From Clavaria fumosa (taxonomy: Eukaryota; Basidiomycota; Agaricomycetes; Agaricales; Clavariaceae), in NCBI GenBank assembly GCA_951802425.1, contig OX637805.1, positions 248,001 through 312,000 of the forward strand: 64,000 bases of DNA. Reading direction: 5' to 3'. This document shows, in pieces, positions 1 through 12,200 of the stretch (the stretch's first letter is position 1; each line of letters begins with the position of its first letter). Position numbers and translations under genes: made by a program. The notes below the pieces were generated by a model. The model did no database searches and was not told the origin of the DNA. It saw nothing but the letters and a program-made list of their open reading frames with translations.

Positions 1-871
1 CTGTCTCCGCTTCTTTCTCCGCTCCCGCTTCCTCCGCCTCCTTCTTCTCCGCCTCCGTCTCCACCCCCTTTTCCGAACCCGCCACCTCCACCACCATCTT
101 CTCCGCCTCCTCCTTCTCCTCCCCCGCTACCCGCTTCCCCATCAGAAATTCCCAGAGGATCTTCCGATCCTCCGCCACCGCCCTCATCTCCTTCCGCTCT
201 GCCCTCGCCTCCTTCCACCACTCCTCCAACTCGAACACCCCGCGGACCACCAACTCGTAGATGGTCCTCACCACCCCGGTCCGCTCCGCCTCCACTCTGT
301 CCATGTCTGCCCACGGCACCCGCACCTCCTTCACCTCCTCCTCCGACTCCACCATGGTCTTCTTCGACCGTGCGGAGCGGAATTTCTTCCGCTCCAGCCC
401 CTCCGCCTCTCCGCCCCCGCACCGCTGTTTCGCTGCCGCACACGCGACACACGCGGTGCCCCGCCCTCCGCTCGGCCACACACACCCCATCCCGAGCCGG
501 ACACATCACGCGCAGTCCGCGCGCTCCGTGTCCAACTCCGTGGCTGGCGTCCACTTCCTCCCCATCCCCTGCACCTTCGCGATTTCCTCCGCCCTCCACT
601 TCACCTCCACTGCCCTCGCCCTCTCCATCTCCTCCCGCCGCACCTTATCCGCGGCCTCCCTCTTCTTCCGTTCCTCCTCCTCCCACTTCCGCCGCTCCTC
701 CTCCTCCCGTGCCTTCTTGTCCTTCAGCGCCTTGATCTGGCGCATGAGGACCGCGATCTCGGGGTCCTCATCCTCCACGCGCAACTGCGCGGGGACGGCG
801 ACTGCGGGGCATGGTCGAGGGCGGGGAGGCCGGCTGGGCCCCGCTCTGGGTGTACTCGGGTTATGCGACAT
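1..871 (-). pseudogene. Cys-rich, coiled-coil charged protein with one in-frame stop, running off the left edge
   Basis: Read on the minus strand, the protein starts at 871 with a Pro/Arg-rich leader, then a long Lys/Glu/Arg-rich stretch likely to form a coiled coil. It meets a TGA at 506-508. The same frame stays open from the stop to base 1 and continues with a cysteine cluster (spacing like C-x2-C-x6-C ... C-x2-C-x5-C) and more charged helix. TGA in place of CGA would restore Arg between two Cys of the cluster, so a single C-to-T change explains the break. Proteins with a charged coil next to such a Cys cluster are, from memory, common hypothetical proteins in repeat-rich agaricomycete genomes. 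Function unknown. The C-terminus lies outside the window. A read-through or an intron over the stop cannot be excluded. Confidence 0.55.
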
Positions 872-1106
872 CGAGGTTTTTAAAGAAAACAGTAGGGATT
901 GCCCGTGCTAGGGGCTAGTGATGATGGTAGCAGGTTAAAGAAGAAAAAAAGTGTTGCACGACGCGCGCGGCCTTTTGACCCCCAAAAAATTTTCGGACTC
1001 CGCTCGAGACGCTGCAAAACTCCGACGCTAACTTGTTATGAGAGCCACGTGTTCACGCGGGCTTTGGCCACAGGGTCTCAGGGGTTCGACCCTAAGAGGG
1101 GGATAC

Positions 1107-1828
1107 TGTTACGACCCCATCCGCTTGCATAAGCACGACCCCCGCTCCGGACTCCGAGCTCCTTACCAACTCCAATCCGCTCCGCCGTAACTCCGTGCGC
1201 TCCGCTCCGCACCTTCATCGGACTTCACTCCGCCGGCCTTCGGACTGTTCGGACTTCGTTCCAGAACCTTCTCCCTCCATCCCCTCGTTCTGTTTACCAT
1301 TGAGAGGATACCCTTGACCCATGGGAGTCGCTTTTTTGTTGTTGTTTCTTTGTTCCATGAAAATTGCACAGGCACAAGTGGTGAAACTCTCCTAGTAATT
1401 TGATAAGTACATTGTTTCACATTACTCCTATACTCTGTCCTTGCAGTATAAGTTTCCACCTGTATCTCCCTGCTCCTCAGTTCGAATATAACGTCTCTTG
1501 ATTCCAAAAACATCCCTGAGCTTTCGTCCTCACCGTCCTTGACGTTCTCCACATCATCCAACCAACTCCGACCCACTCCGACAGACTCCGATCACTTCGG
1601 AGTTGACTTACGTTCTGATTCTCTCTTAGGTATTGTTCTTGTTTGATAAATAGGGACAAGTATATATGTGGTGGCACAACACATACATTGAGGCTGCAGT
1701 CCCATAAGTCTCCTTCCTCTTGTTTACTTCTCCGTTTCACCAATATCGGACTCCGACCGGACTCCAATAGAACATCTCCACTCCACTCCGCTAGCCCCTT
1801 TGCCACTAACCTTGTTAGGACCTTGACA
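1107..1828 (+). repeat. probable LTR (3' LTR or remnant), right end approximate
   Basis: A purine run (AAGAGGGGGA, about 1095-1104) resembling a polypurine tract sits just before TGTTACGACCCC, a plausible LTR start. A TATA-like GATAAATAGG lies near 1644-1653. The stretch is crowded with the hexamer ACTCCG and variants. The right end is placed at TTGACA (about 1828) only because it ends in CA. No second LTR and no target duplication is visible, because the element would extend left of the window. The plus-strand orientation rests on the purine tract. Confidence 0.4.
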
Positions 1829-4800
1829 ATGCCCCATCTCACAAAGTCAGTTAAGTGATGAGTTGAGTTTGTGTCAAAGCTTGAAAGCATGTGTGTGGCC
1901 CACAGCTATCAACACATGGGGGAGAATGGGGGAGACACAATTGCAGAATGAAGAGACTGGGGAAGAGACAGGAGAGCAGACAATCATACAAGGGCAATGG
2001 TATGCTGGTACATGGGTGACTATCTGATGGTGCTTTAGGGACAACAGGGAGCACCTCAGATGGAGGAGGGCTTGAATGGATGCTAGATGGAATGGAAGAA
2101 GAAGGCCCTTAGTTGGTAGTAGAGACAGGAAGGCATAACAATGTCATCCATGTGGACAAGAAATACTGATGAAATGTGGAAACAAAATTCCCAGTCTCTG
2201 TGCTTGCTTGTCCCCACTCATCTCAGACCTCCATTGTCCACAGGCAGCAAGTCACCCTACCCCTGAATGTAAGTACCTGTCTATCATGTTCACCTTGCTT
2301 GTACTGCACTAGTAATCATGCTTGTGCCTTCCATGTCACTCTCACCACTTCCATCATCCACCCACCCCACTTGCCTCACTTGCACTGCCTACCCTGCTCA
2401 ACCCACTTGTGACATCCACCCTGCCCATCCCACTTGCACTGCTGACTGCTAACCATGATTGCCCCACTCACCTGCTCACCCTGCTTGCACTGCCTATCTG
2501 ACTCAATCCAATTGCACAGCCTGCCCCACTGACCTGCTTGCCCTGCTTCTACTGCTTTGTTGACTGACAATATGTGGATGCCATTGACTGACAATATGTG
2601 GATGCCATTGACTGACTATTTGCACATATCATTGGTCAATTATATGCATATATTGTCCATGATATAAGCATATTGCCAGTCAATGATATATTCATATCAT
2701 TGGTCAACAATATGGGCATGTTGTTGATTGAGGGTTGAGTTTCCTTGATCAATTATATGAACAAACCAAAATATGCACAAACAGCTAACTGACAATATCC
2801 CAGCAAATGGAACAGGGCCTGAACAGCCAGTAGCTCTGTGACATCAATGCACAGCAAGAAACAGGTACCTGTTTGCTCACCTTCCATCCTGTTCTCCAGC
2901 TCTTTATGTACCCATGAATTTGTGCCTGCAAAGATCTCTTGGGATTAGTGAATGCAACAGTGCACACTTACTGAGTAGAGAAGAGACAGAACTATACAAG
3001 CAGGACATCGAAGACTACAGGATGAGCAAAGGAGAGGTGCACACACTGCTTGTCAACAATGCAGATCTGTCTGCCCCAGGCATGAATGCACCTGAGCCAT
3101 GCAGGGCCTATGCCAATGACAATGTGTGCATCAAGATTGCCAAGTCACAAGCAGCAAACCAAGAGACCAGCACATTCTCCCAACCCAACTCATTCTTCAC
3201 CTGCCATCATCAAAACTCCTAGACCCACAAACACTTTCCATGGTCCTCTGCACACTGACGACACTTGCCAGCAGGACTGCACTCACACTGCCAGCCCTTT
3301 GCAATGCAATTGTCACAATCCTGTGACTCAACAATTAGAAAAAATGATTGGAATGAGAAATACCATTATGCACCTCTCACTCCATCCCATTCCACTCCTT
3401 ATTTTCTTTCACTGATCCAATTTTTTCCACGCCTTTAAGAACTCTGTGGGCAATGGATCGACTACACCTGTGATGTTGTCCCTTGCCTTGCTAGGGCTTG
3501 CAACATTACCTGCTGCCTTGCTGTAGCCTGCAACATTGGCAACTGACTTGCTAGGGCCCACGACCTTGCCTCGAAGGCATGTGCATCACACTTGTTCCAC
3601 CCTTTGACGAGCTAGGGAGTCTTCCAGGATCCTCTGGTCAAGGCCAGCTTCTTTTTCTTCAAAAATGTGCATTTCGTGCTCGAGCTTGGTTTCTTGGTGT
3701 TTGAGGATGTTGGATGCAACCATGGTGGTTTGACTTAGAGAAAAATTTCAGGTGTTGTGACCTGATCAACAAACAACACACTGACTAATTTGTCACATGA
3801 TCTCCACTCTTGTGTTAGGGCCTGTCCCGTGTCGTAAGTAACACCGAAGGTTGACTTGTTGGTGACCAGTTCTAGAAACTCGCTAAGACCAATCAACTGT
3901 TGAGCACAGTCGATAATGCTCAGTCCCGGAAGGTCACGAGGACGTTTAAAAGAATGTGAGAATGAAGAGAAACAAGTAAAGAGGAGGGAGACGTCGTTGA
4001 GAAGGTTGTGAAGCTGGTAGATGAAGTATAAAGAGAGAAAAGGATGAGTTGAGAGAAATAGATAACGTTGAGAGGGTCGCGAAGTTGACTGACGAAACGT
4101 AAAGGAAGAAATAGATGAGGAGAAAGAAATAGACAATGTTAAGAGAGTTGCGGGTGGTCATGACGATGTCGAAAAGTGTATCAGTGAATGCAATGACTTT
4201 ATCAACTGACGAGAGAACCTATGGGTTCGAAGGAATCAGTATCAAGACGGATAAGAGAGAATACTTAAGCGTGCGAGTTTATACAAGCGCAGAGGACGAG
4301 TTAGAATAGAGTAGAAGTGTCTTGACGATCTTGAGGTCACCAAGAGAGACAAGACCTATCAATCACGATGATTCCAAGCTCAAAGGACGTCGTGGCCTCA
4401 AGCTTAAACCAAAGTGCGTCAATATCAAGTCTGCCCTACCGTAAGTACATGCAAGGCTTTATATACATATGTACAGAGAGTATAATGGAAAAGGAAAAGT
4501 ACAGAGGTCGCCAAGTGACAGAACTATAGTAGTACGGGGTATGGTCAATCATAAAGTGACTATGGACATGTTCTACTAAGGTTGCGAGGGGTAAGGGAAA
4601 CATAAGTAAGGTCGCGAACCTGACTGGTCATGGTCACGACTTAGTTAAATAATCATATGGGTAACTATAATCACGAAGAGATGCTTTGGTCATAATTATC
4701 ATAGTTATAGATGACTGGGGAGAAGAAAGGGAGCATAATTCAAAGTAGTGCTCAACTGGCCATCGGCAGTGTGTTTCATCATTAAGGTCGCAAGGTCCAT

Positions 4801-5559
4801 GCGTGTGGTCATGTGAATGGTGGTAGTGATGCAAGTGACGCTTGGGCGGGAAGTCACATGGATAATGCTGGTAACGCGGGTAATGCTAGTGACGTCGGTG
4901 GTGCTGTGCGGCAAGTCACGTGCCGGCTGAGAAAGATTGCATAACTGCGTGTCGCGCCTCAATTTGGCAGGTTCGGGTGGTAGACACATGTAGGGTAAGG
5001 TGGCGGGAGGTGACGCGGGTATAATATGACAGTCACGAGTGTTGTGTGAACGCGGTAGAGGTCGGGGAGGCTTTCGGAAGGGGATAGCAGGTTCCAGAAG
5101 TGTGTAGAGGAGTTCGCAAGGTTGTAGAGGGATGTTGGGAGGCTTGTAGGTGCTGGTAAAGTCGGTTTGGGCAAGGGAAAAATGGATGGGTCCTGACATC
5201 TTGCAGGGCTTGAGGCTTGAAGGGGGGGTAATGCCAGGATCCACCCATTTTTCCCTATCTATTCCACCTCTACCAACACCTCTGGACCTCCTGACACCCA
5301 CTCACCACCCTGCACACTTCTGAAACCTGCTGTCTTTTTCCAGAGCCCTCCTGGACTTCCCCTGCCTTCATACAATACTTGCGACCACAACACCATACTC
5401 ATGGAACTCCTTGCAAACTCACCCTATGCATATCCACCATTTGAACCCTTGATATTGACACACAACATGCAGTTACACAATCTCTTCATCAGCACATGAC
5501 TCACCATGTGGCACCACCGGCATTGCTGGCATCACTGGTGCTACCAGTGTCACCAGCGC
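1829..5559. other. gene-poor decayed sequence
   Basis: I see no credible gene here. Reading frames are short and look like chance frames in biased sequence (for example Ser/Phe-rich frames near 3.7-4.1 kb). The stretch holds degenerate low-complexity patches: a CACTTGC/CCTGC-rich part (2.2-2.55 kb), repeated forms of GCTAGGGCTTGCAACATT (3.48-3.58 kb), and GTAATGCTGGTAACG-like repeats (4.85-4.91 kb). It is probably old transposon or minisatellite debris. Confidence 0.5.
2560..2617. repeat. 24-bp tandem repeat, about 2.4 copies
   Basis: Two exact copies of a 24-bp unit beginning TTGACTGACAATATG lie at 2560-2583 and 2584-2607, followed by a partial third. Confidence 0.8.
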
Positions 5560-5940
5560 CACCAGTGTAGGGATGCCACAGTTCGGTTCTGAACTTTGGT
5601 TCGAACCTGAACTGGACTGGACCGAACTGAAAATGAGGTTCAAGTTCAGCCAAGTGGGTGAACCGAACCAAAATTTCGGTTCAGAAGCCCAAATTTGGGC
5701 GAACCATTACCTTATTTAGTAAAAGTCCGGTCCAACAAACCGGACTTGGACCGAACTCAGGTTTAAGGTTCGGAATTTGGCCTGAACCGGACCTAAAGTC
5801 CAGTTCTGGGTTCAAAAAATTCAGCCCTGAACTGGACTTAACTGGACTGTGGCATCCCTACACCAGTGCTATCAGCACCACTGGTGCTATGACACCACCA
5901 ATGCTACCAGCATTACTTGCATTACTGGCATTACTCACAT
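5510..5940. repeat. ACCAGTG/CATTACTGG-type minisatellite split by a MITE
   Basis: Degenerate short repeats of the type CACTGGTGCTACCAGTG flank the MITE at 5568-5860 on both sides. The MITE therefore landed inside an existing minisatellite. Confidence 0.7.
5568..5860. mobile_element. hAT-type MITE, 293 bp, intact copy with 8-bp target duplication
   Basis: It starts TAGGGATGCCACAGTTCGG and ends GGACTGTGGCATCCCTA, giving terminal inverted repeats of about 14 bp plus further imperfect palindromy (GGTTC/GAACC and GGTCC/GGACC motifs). The flanks carry an exact 8-bp duplication CACCAGTG (5560-5567 and 5861-5868). An 8-bp duplication and TAGGG-like termini are typical of the hAT superfamily. It has no coding capacity. 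A copy of the same 293-bp length lies at 50094-50386, with fragments at 7608 and 23815. Confidence 0.92.
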
Positions 5941-6332
5941 GACCCTCTGCCCTAGGTCACCTGTGTCACCCATGTGACTGCTCCTATGACCTCACAATCT
6001 TAACACTCAAACATGCCACCAACAGTCAGCTGTGTATTTACTTCAAATATGTTTCCCTCCTTGCCCACAGTAATCTATAACTACAACATTTATGATCTGA
6101 GGATCCCCCCATAGTTATAGTTACTTATATGATTATTTAACTCAAACACAAATACTGAGCCAATAACTTGGGGTCTTGACGGGCACCACAGGTGCTACAT
6201 ATATATGTAACAAGGTTGCTACAGCAAAGCTCTGGGGTCCTCTCTGGTGAGTCAAGCCTTTCCCAGGTCGGTGCAGGACTATCTTGCCCTCATCCAACCA
6301 CCATCATGACGTGAAACAAGAATCGAATCTAC

Positions 6333-6868
6333 ATGGCCTTGTATGCCCGTACCGGGCCGCAGGGCCACATCCACCACGTCGCTCTTCTGGTCTCACCCAA
6401 AAAACCTGACGCGGATGCCCAAAACATGTGGCGGCTCCATGCCATGAACAGACCAAATCCTGCGTTTGCCACGAGTCAGGAGTGGCAATACCAAGCGGTG
6501 ATGGTCTCCGGTCGTACAGCCCGTTTGATTGCACTAGTTCTGCTTGGAAAAACAGAGTGGAGCAGCGAGGACATAGGGGAAATATTGAAGGCTGTAGAGC
6601 TCACTCAGGATGATCCGTCTTGGACCTGCAAAGAATGGGTCTTTGGTGCTATCAAGGTAAATCAGTCATGCCATCTTTATATGCAAATCAACGCAAATTG
6701 AACGTTGAAACCTAGATTCTTATTGCCCAGGGACTCATTGACCGGCCTCCTATCCCCCTCGAGGAGCTTTATAATATCGCTTCAACGCTTGCCGATGAAT
6801 TCAAGAAATCCCAGCAGAGGGGCATGAGAACGACCCAGTCCCAACTATTGGTAATAGCGGGATGGTGA
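6333..6868 (+). CDS. small agaricomycete family protein (DUF6914-like), two exons
   Basis: Exon 1 is 6333-6656 and exon 2 is 6731-6868. The intron of 74 nt has a GTAAAT donor and a CCCAG acceptor, in phase 0. The product is about 153 residues. It reads as a compact globular protein: ALYARTGP near the start, a HHVALLV strand, a HAMNR motif, an RTARLIALVLLGK strand, then QDDPSWTCKEWV. From memory these match a widespread family of small agaricomycete hypothetical proteins, which I believe is Pfam DUF6914. No biochemical role is known to me. The start is the first ATG in the conserved frame. It is convergent with the phosphotransferase-like pseudogene on the other strand, with a 169-bp gap between the stops. 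The frame and splice sites look intact, so the gene may be functional. Confidence 0.75.
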
Positions 6869-7037
6869 TTGCCTCTGAGGTGAAGTGAATTGTAGAATGG
6901 ACGATGAGGTTAGTGATTATGCTGTAACGCTATATTCCTTTTGACTTCTTCAAATCTAGACAATGAGCGTTAGGGCTTTTCTGGAGGTCATTGGCCTTGT
7001 TGACGGATGTTCAAATATATGCGACCACTCTTTCATT

Positions 7038-7607
7038 TCAGAGACGAGTGTATACAGAACCAAGAACGTTTTCAATCTCCAATTCATCAGCATAAATGTC
7101 CACCATGATCTCGTCCCGTACTTCAGACCACATCGGTGATGATCGATAGTTGCTCACTGACCACCGTGTATACTCCCAGTACTCGGGATACCATCCCGCG
7201 CACTCCCAATCGATGATCCCTAAAATTTCTCCATTTCTGGCCAAAATATTTCTCGGCGAAATGTCTGAATGACTAAAAACAGTCCGATACTGCTTTTTAG
7301 CCATATTATTGAGATGCGGCCAACATTGTTGATGCTCCTCGAGTGTGCGGATGCAATCGTGGCCAAGATAGGTGTGAAATTCACCAACAGAGGCAAATGG
7401 ACCAATAGGACGATTGTCCATGCACAGCCGACTGTCGAAAATGCCAGTTCCATCCGCAGCTTGGATGTGACCCGGATAGGAAGGCTCCAGAGCTCGCATC
7501 TGAGTGATATAATCCTTCAGCTGTACAAAGATCCGTTTCTTCTGCATATCAGTTAGCTTGCGCCAGGTGTGGGTCAACTCGGGAGCACCGATATAGTCCA
7601 TCACGAT
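7038..7607 (-). pseudogene. aminoglycoside phosphotransferase (APH)-family kinase-like gene, 5' part missing
   Basis: The minus-strand frame from 7607 to the stop at 7038 gives about 190 residues of an APH/choline-kinase-type fold. The catalytic-loop motif HSDISPRNIL corresponds to the family's HGDLxPxNIL, and GIIDWE carries the metal-binding Asp. An upstream part reads like the family's (I)VMDYIxG strand followed by a W-x-L helix. What is missing is the N-lobe with the nucleotide-binding strands and the VPVP-type segment, roughly 100 residues. The frame is cut exactly where the MITE begins (7608), so insertion of that element, followed by loss of sequence beyond it, removed the 5' half. Family members in fungi are usually orphan small-molecule kinases. 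The remaining frame has no stop, suggesting fairly recent inactivation. Confidence 0.8.
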
Positions 7608-7755
7608 TAGGGATGCCACAGTCCGGTTAAGTCCGGTTCAGGGCCAATTTTTTCGAACCCCGAACCAGACTCTAGGTCCGGTTCAGGCCAAATTCCGAAC
7701 CTTGAACCTGAGTTCGGTCCAAGTCCGGTTCATTGGACCGGACTTTTACTAAATA
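7608..7755. mobile_element. hAT MITE fragment, interrupted by the foldback element
   Basis: This is the same family as 5568-5860 in reverse orientation, starting TAGGGATGCCACAGTCC. It reads to GGACTTTTACTAAATA at 7755, where foldback element FB1 begins. The MITE sequence resumes for about a dozen bases (CTAAATAAGGTAATGGTT) on the far side of FB1 at 19638, then is lost. So FB1 inserted into this MITE. Confidence 0.85.
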
Positions 7756-7934
7756 CACATGAGGTGAGCAATCTGATGCATTATTTAGGCTAATTACTGT
7801 TAGTCGGTTATGCATGGAAGATGGTAAGTTGCCGTGCCACTGCATTGCATCACCCTCGCCTCCCCAGCTCCCATCGCATTGCATCATCCCCATCTCCTCA
7901 ATGCATCATCCCTGCCTCCCAGCACATTGCATCA

Positions 7935-8400
7935 TCCCGCTCGCTGACACCTGCCGCCTGCCCTGCCGCCGCCACCTGCCGCCCGCCCTGCTGCTGCCAC
8001 CTGCCGTCCGCCCTGCTGCTGCCACCCGCCTCTGCCCTTCTGCTGCTACATCACCTACGTGCCGCCTGCCCTGCTGCCGCTACCCGCCGCCCTGCTGCTG
8101 CCACCCGCCTCTGCCCTTCTGCTGCTACCTGCCGCCCGCCGCCCGCCCTGCTGCTGCCACCCGCCTCTGCCCTTCTGCCGCCACCCGCCGCCCGCCCGTC
8201 TGCCGCCGCCCGCTCCCCACCCCGCTGCTCCCGCCTTGCTGCCACTGCCATTCCCCACACTACTGCTATGCCCTGCTCCTGCTGCTCCTGCTCCCTGCCT
8301 TGCTGCCACCTGCCACCTGCCCTCCTGCCACCACCTGCCACCCGCTCCCCACCCCGCTGCTCCTGCCCTGCCGTTGCTGCCACTCCCTGCCCAGCCACTA
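7935..8400. repeat. GC-rich tandem-repeat array in left arm of FB1
   Basis: Degenerate units of about 24-30 bp built from CTGCTGCCACCCGCCGCCCGCCCTG. Long open frames on both strands (Pro/Ala/Cys-rich one way, Gly/Arg-rich the other) are by-products of the repeat. Confidence 0.85.
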
Positions 8401-8443
8401 CCAATGGCCCCAGTCCCCACCATTGGTCTGTGACCACGGTTGG

Positions 8444-9280
8444 TGTCAGCGACCGGCCACCAGCTCAACTGGGGTTGCGGTGTGACTCAGTCTCAGGTGC
8501 TCGGAGTCGAAGTCGGGGGAAATGAATCTATAGGCAACTACAAGGAGTCTCTACTACAGACAGGAGCTGGTCGGGTATAGACCAGGTCGAAGACGAGGGA
8601 ACTTAGACGACTGAACGACTGACTACTTATACTAATGGGCCTTATCTCCTTATCATGGTCCATGCGGTACAACACTGCTTCTATATCACAAGGCACGGGA
8701 AAATGTGCCTAAGAAGCGTGGTTGCTGACTGTCTGCAGCGCGCACAGACCAGGGTGCCTTCCTAGTGTGGTCTTTCATCAGTCACAGAAGTTCTCCGTGG
8801 GAATTCCCTCGTTATTGTCACTGCCTGTGATCCGGACTTCATGGAAGTCGGTCCGGTCACGTGTAGGTATAAGCGCTGGTCCGGCGCTTATGGTAGTTGC
8901 CCTTTTGGGTGTGCCTAACACTTGGGCTTCTCGGACTAGGTGCCATACCTAGCCGGGCCTCGGCACGATTAAGGACAAGTTAAGTCCAATAGGTGCACGG
9001 GTGTTCTATGGTCCGTGCGAGCCATTAGTCACATGGCTTGATGTTCCACGTGGGCGAGCGGCGCTCAAGCCTTGCTTTACTAAGCACCAATTATGCTTAA
9101 GTAATACCGGCGCTAATATGGGCGCTTAGAGTCATATTAGCGCGGACCTATTACTAAGCAGTAGCGCGCTAGACGGGCGCTTAATCCAGTAGGCGTTCAA
9201 AGCGAGCGCTTAGGTTGTGGGCGCTAAATGCCAGGTGCTTCACGGTAATAATTATGTAAGGAAATTCGATTATCCTTACA
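8444..9280 (-). repeat. 3' LTR of element A
   Basis: 837 bp, differing from the other LTR at four positions. In sense orientation it starts TGTAAGGATAATCG and ends GTCGCTGACA. It directly abuts the pol stop codon. Confidence 0.95.
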
Positions 9281-9296
9281 TTACCCCCCTCCCAGG
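9281..9296 (-). other. polypurine tract of element A, inside the end of pol
   Basis: In sense orientation the sequence reads CTGGGAGGGGGGTAA and then the LTR. The purine run that should prime plus-strand synthesis also encodes the last residues (LGGG) and the stop of pol. Confidence 0.8.
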
Positions 9297-12200
9297 TTCA
9301 TGTCCACATGAACGCGTCCATGAGTCCAGTCCTGGACTTCTCCTTCCCAATCGGTGAGATTCTCGTAAGGACGGAAAGATAATTGGGCATGGTCTATTGC
9401 CCTAAGTCTCCTTGGTGCCTCTGGGTGTTTATCGTGGAAATCTTGGATGGCTTCTTTTGCGTTCCTAAGATTTTCCAAGGGTTCCCATGTAGCTTCTTCT
9501 TTGGGGTAACCTTCCCAGAGTACCAAGTATTTTATCTTTTTCGCTCGTCCTTCGAGTTTGGAGTCGATTACTTTCTCAACTCCATATTCGGGTTCATCAC
9601 CGATGATTTCAGGGGGTGGAGGAGGTTCGCGTTCCTGGCTAGGGAACGCAGGCGGTACATAGGGTTTCAGGAGTCCTTCCGAAAATACGTTATGTATTTT
9701 CCATTGTGGTGGGAGCGTCAGACGATACGCTCCTTCCCCCACTTTGGATTCAATGGGGAAGGGTCCTACTCTTTTCCCTGCCAACTTAGGGGTTAGGCCC
9801 TTGGGGAGTTTGAGGTTCTTGGCGTCTAGCCAGACCAAATCTCCTTTTTTATATACAAGGGCTGTCTTCCTATGTTGGTCGTACTGGAGCTTCATTTGCT
9901 CCGCTGCCTTTTCAAGAGAAAGTCTAGCTTTCTCTCTAGCCTCTAATAAGTCCTCGACGAGTTTATCCACGTGTGGTACGTCGGTGGACTTCTTTGAGAT
10001 TTCCCCTTTCCAAGGGTGTCTCCCAAAGTCTAAGTAGAAAGGTGTATACCCCGTGGCGGAGTTCACCTTGTCATTATAAGAGAACTCGGCTGTGGGCAGC
10101 CAAGTTGTCCAATCGTCCTGGCGGTGTGTAATGTAGTGTCTCAGGAAAGTCTCGATTTCCTGATTGGTCCGCTCGGACTGACCGTCTGTTTGTGGACGGT
10201 AAGCCGTGGAGGGATTTGCCTGAATCCCCATGGCTTTGTAAAAGGCAGTGATGAGCGCAGAGGTAAACCTCCTGTCTCTGTCACTGATTATCTTTTTAGG
10301 GAGTCCGTGCTCCCTGAATACTCTATCACGGAGGATGGCTAAGGCCTCGTCCGTGGTGAGTTTCATTTTTACTGCCTGCAGTATAAGGCGCTTAGTGAAT
10401 CGGTCCACGATTACTAAGATTCCATCATAGGACTTGGACTTAGGAATTGGTCCAATTATGTCCCATGTGATTTCTTCCCATGGTCCAGGTGGGATGGCGT
10501 GTGGGTGGAGCGGATTAGCTCGCTTAGTCCGGTCCACCTTATTTCTCTGACACCAGTCGCAGGCATGTGCGTACTTGAGGGTATCCTGGCGGAGTTCCTG
10601 CCACCAGTAATTACGCTCAATTAGCTCATGTGTCCTTTCAGGACCTGGGTGTCCTGCGAGCGGGGTGTCATGATGACTCCGAATTATCCTCTCTCGGAGG
10701 GCCATGTCCGGAGGAATCCACAGTCTGTTTTTGTGCATCCAGAAACCCTCACTGGTTTCTAACCAGTAACGTCCTACCTCAGTAGGAGGGGATTTCTTGG
10801 TTGCAGTTTTTATCCGTTTTTCTAAATTGGAATCTGGTCCAATTGATACTATATTTCGGACTCTCAGATGCTCAGGTTTAATGAGGGTGACATCTTTATT
10901 GTCGTTATGTCCCTCATCATGTCCAGGCCTTCGGGAAAGAAGATCGGCACGGCCGTTGTTCTTTCCTTTTATGTGATGGAGCGTGTAGTTATAGTTTTGG
11001 AGCTCCATCATCCATCTGGCCTGTCTACCATTGAGGTTCTGAGGTTTCCGGAAATATAGGAGATTTTGGTGGTCGGTCCAGACCTCGACAGGGTCTGGTG
11101 GTGACAAAAGCCACTTGGACCACTCACGAAAAGCTCTGATGATCGACATCAATTCTTTATCGTAAATCTCATAATTCTGCTCAGCGGAGGACATTCCCTT
11201 GCTTAAGTAATCTATGGGGTGCCATTTCCCGCTTTCGTCTTTTTGCGAAAGAACGGCACCAGTGGCATAGTTACTAGCATCGCACTCGATTCGGAACTGG
11301 CCTCTTTCGAGTGGGGAACGGAGCACTGGGGGGTTCATCAAGAGCCTTTTCAGCTCTTCGAAGGCTGCCTGGCGTACGGGCGTCCAGGCCCAAGGTTCCA
11401 ACCCTGTAAGTTCATGCAAGGGTTTGGCGACCTTCGAGAAGTTGGGGATGAACCTCCTATAATAGTTTAGGAGACCTATGAATTTCTGGAGTTCTTTGAG
11501 GTTTTTCGGGATGGGCCAATCCTGGATCCCACTGCACTTTTTTGGTGATAGTTCAATCTTCCCTTTGGATATAATCAATCCAAGGTATGTAGTCCTGTTA
11601 ACCTCAAATTCACATTTCTCTGGTCTCACGCACAAACTGAATTCTCGCAGTGCTGTGAGGACTCGCCTCACGAGAGAACGGTGGAAATCCTTTTCTGAAC
11701 TTTTAGTGTGGATAAGTATGTCATCGACGTATACTTTCACATGTCCAGTAGCGATTTCCTTTTCTAACGCCTTGTTCATCATGCCTTGGAATTGGCTAGG
11801 CGCATTGCACATTCCAAACTGCATGACTTTCAGTATATAGTTACCGAAAACTGTGCAAAAAGCTGCAAGCAGCTGTGACCATTTATCCATAGGGATATTA
11901 TGGAAACCCCATAACACATCGAGTAGTGTAAAGAGGTCATCATCGCCGATTCCATTGACGAGGTCCCTTATTAAAGGAAGAGGGTAACTGTTCTTGACAG
12001 TTAAGTTGTTTAACTTCGTGTAATCGACTATGGGTCTTAGTCTATAAGATCCATCCCTTTGCATTTCCTTTTTAAAGAAGAAGGGTGATGACCATTCTGT
12101 ATGTCTACATTCCTCGATATGTCCTCGTGCGAGAGCTTGATCAAGATACTCTCGGCACTTCTGGGTATGTTCGGGGTTCATAGGGTACAGTTTCGACCTG

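Noticed and set aside
3735..4161. Ser/Phe-rich minus-strand frames of 71-133 codons
   Set aside because: Low complexity, no start context and no splice structure; likely chance.
7814..8525. Long Pro/Ala/Cys-rich frames (and Gly/Arg-rich frames on the other strand) as genes
   Set aside because: They follow GC-rich tandem repeats in the foldback arms, are open in several frames at once, and recur inverted in the other arm.
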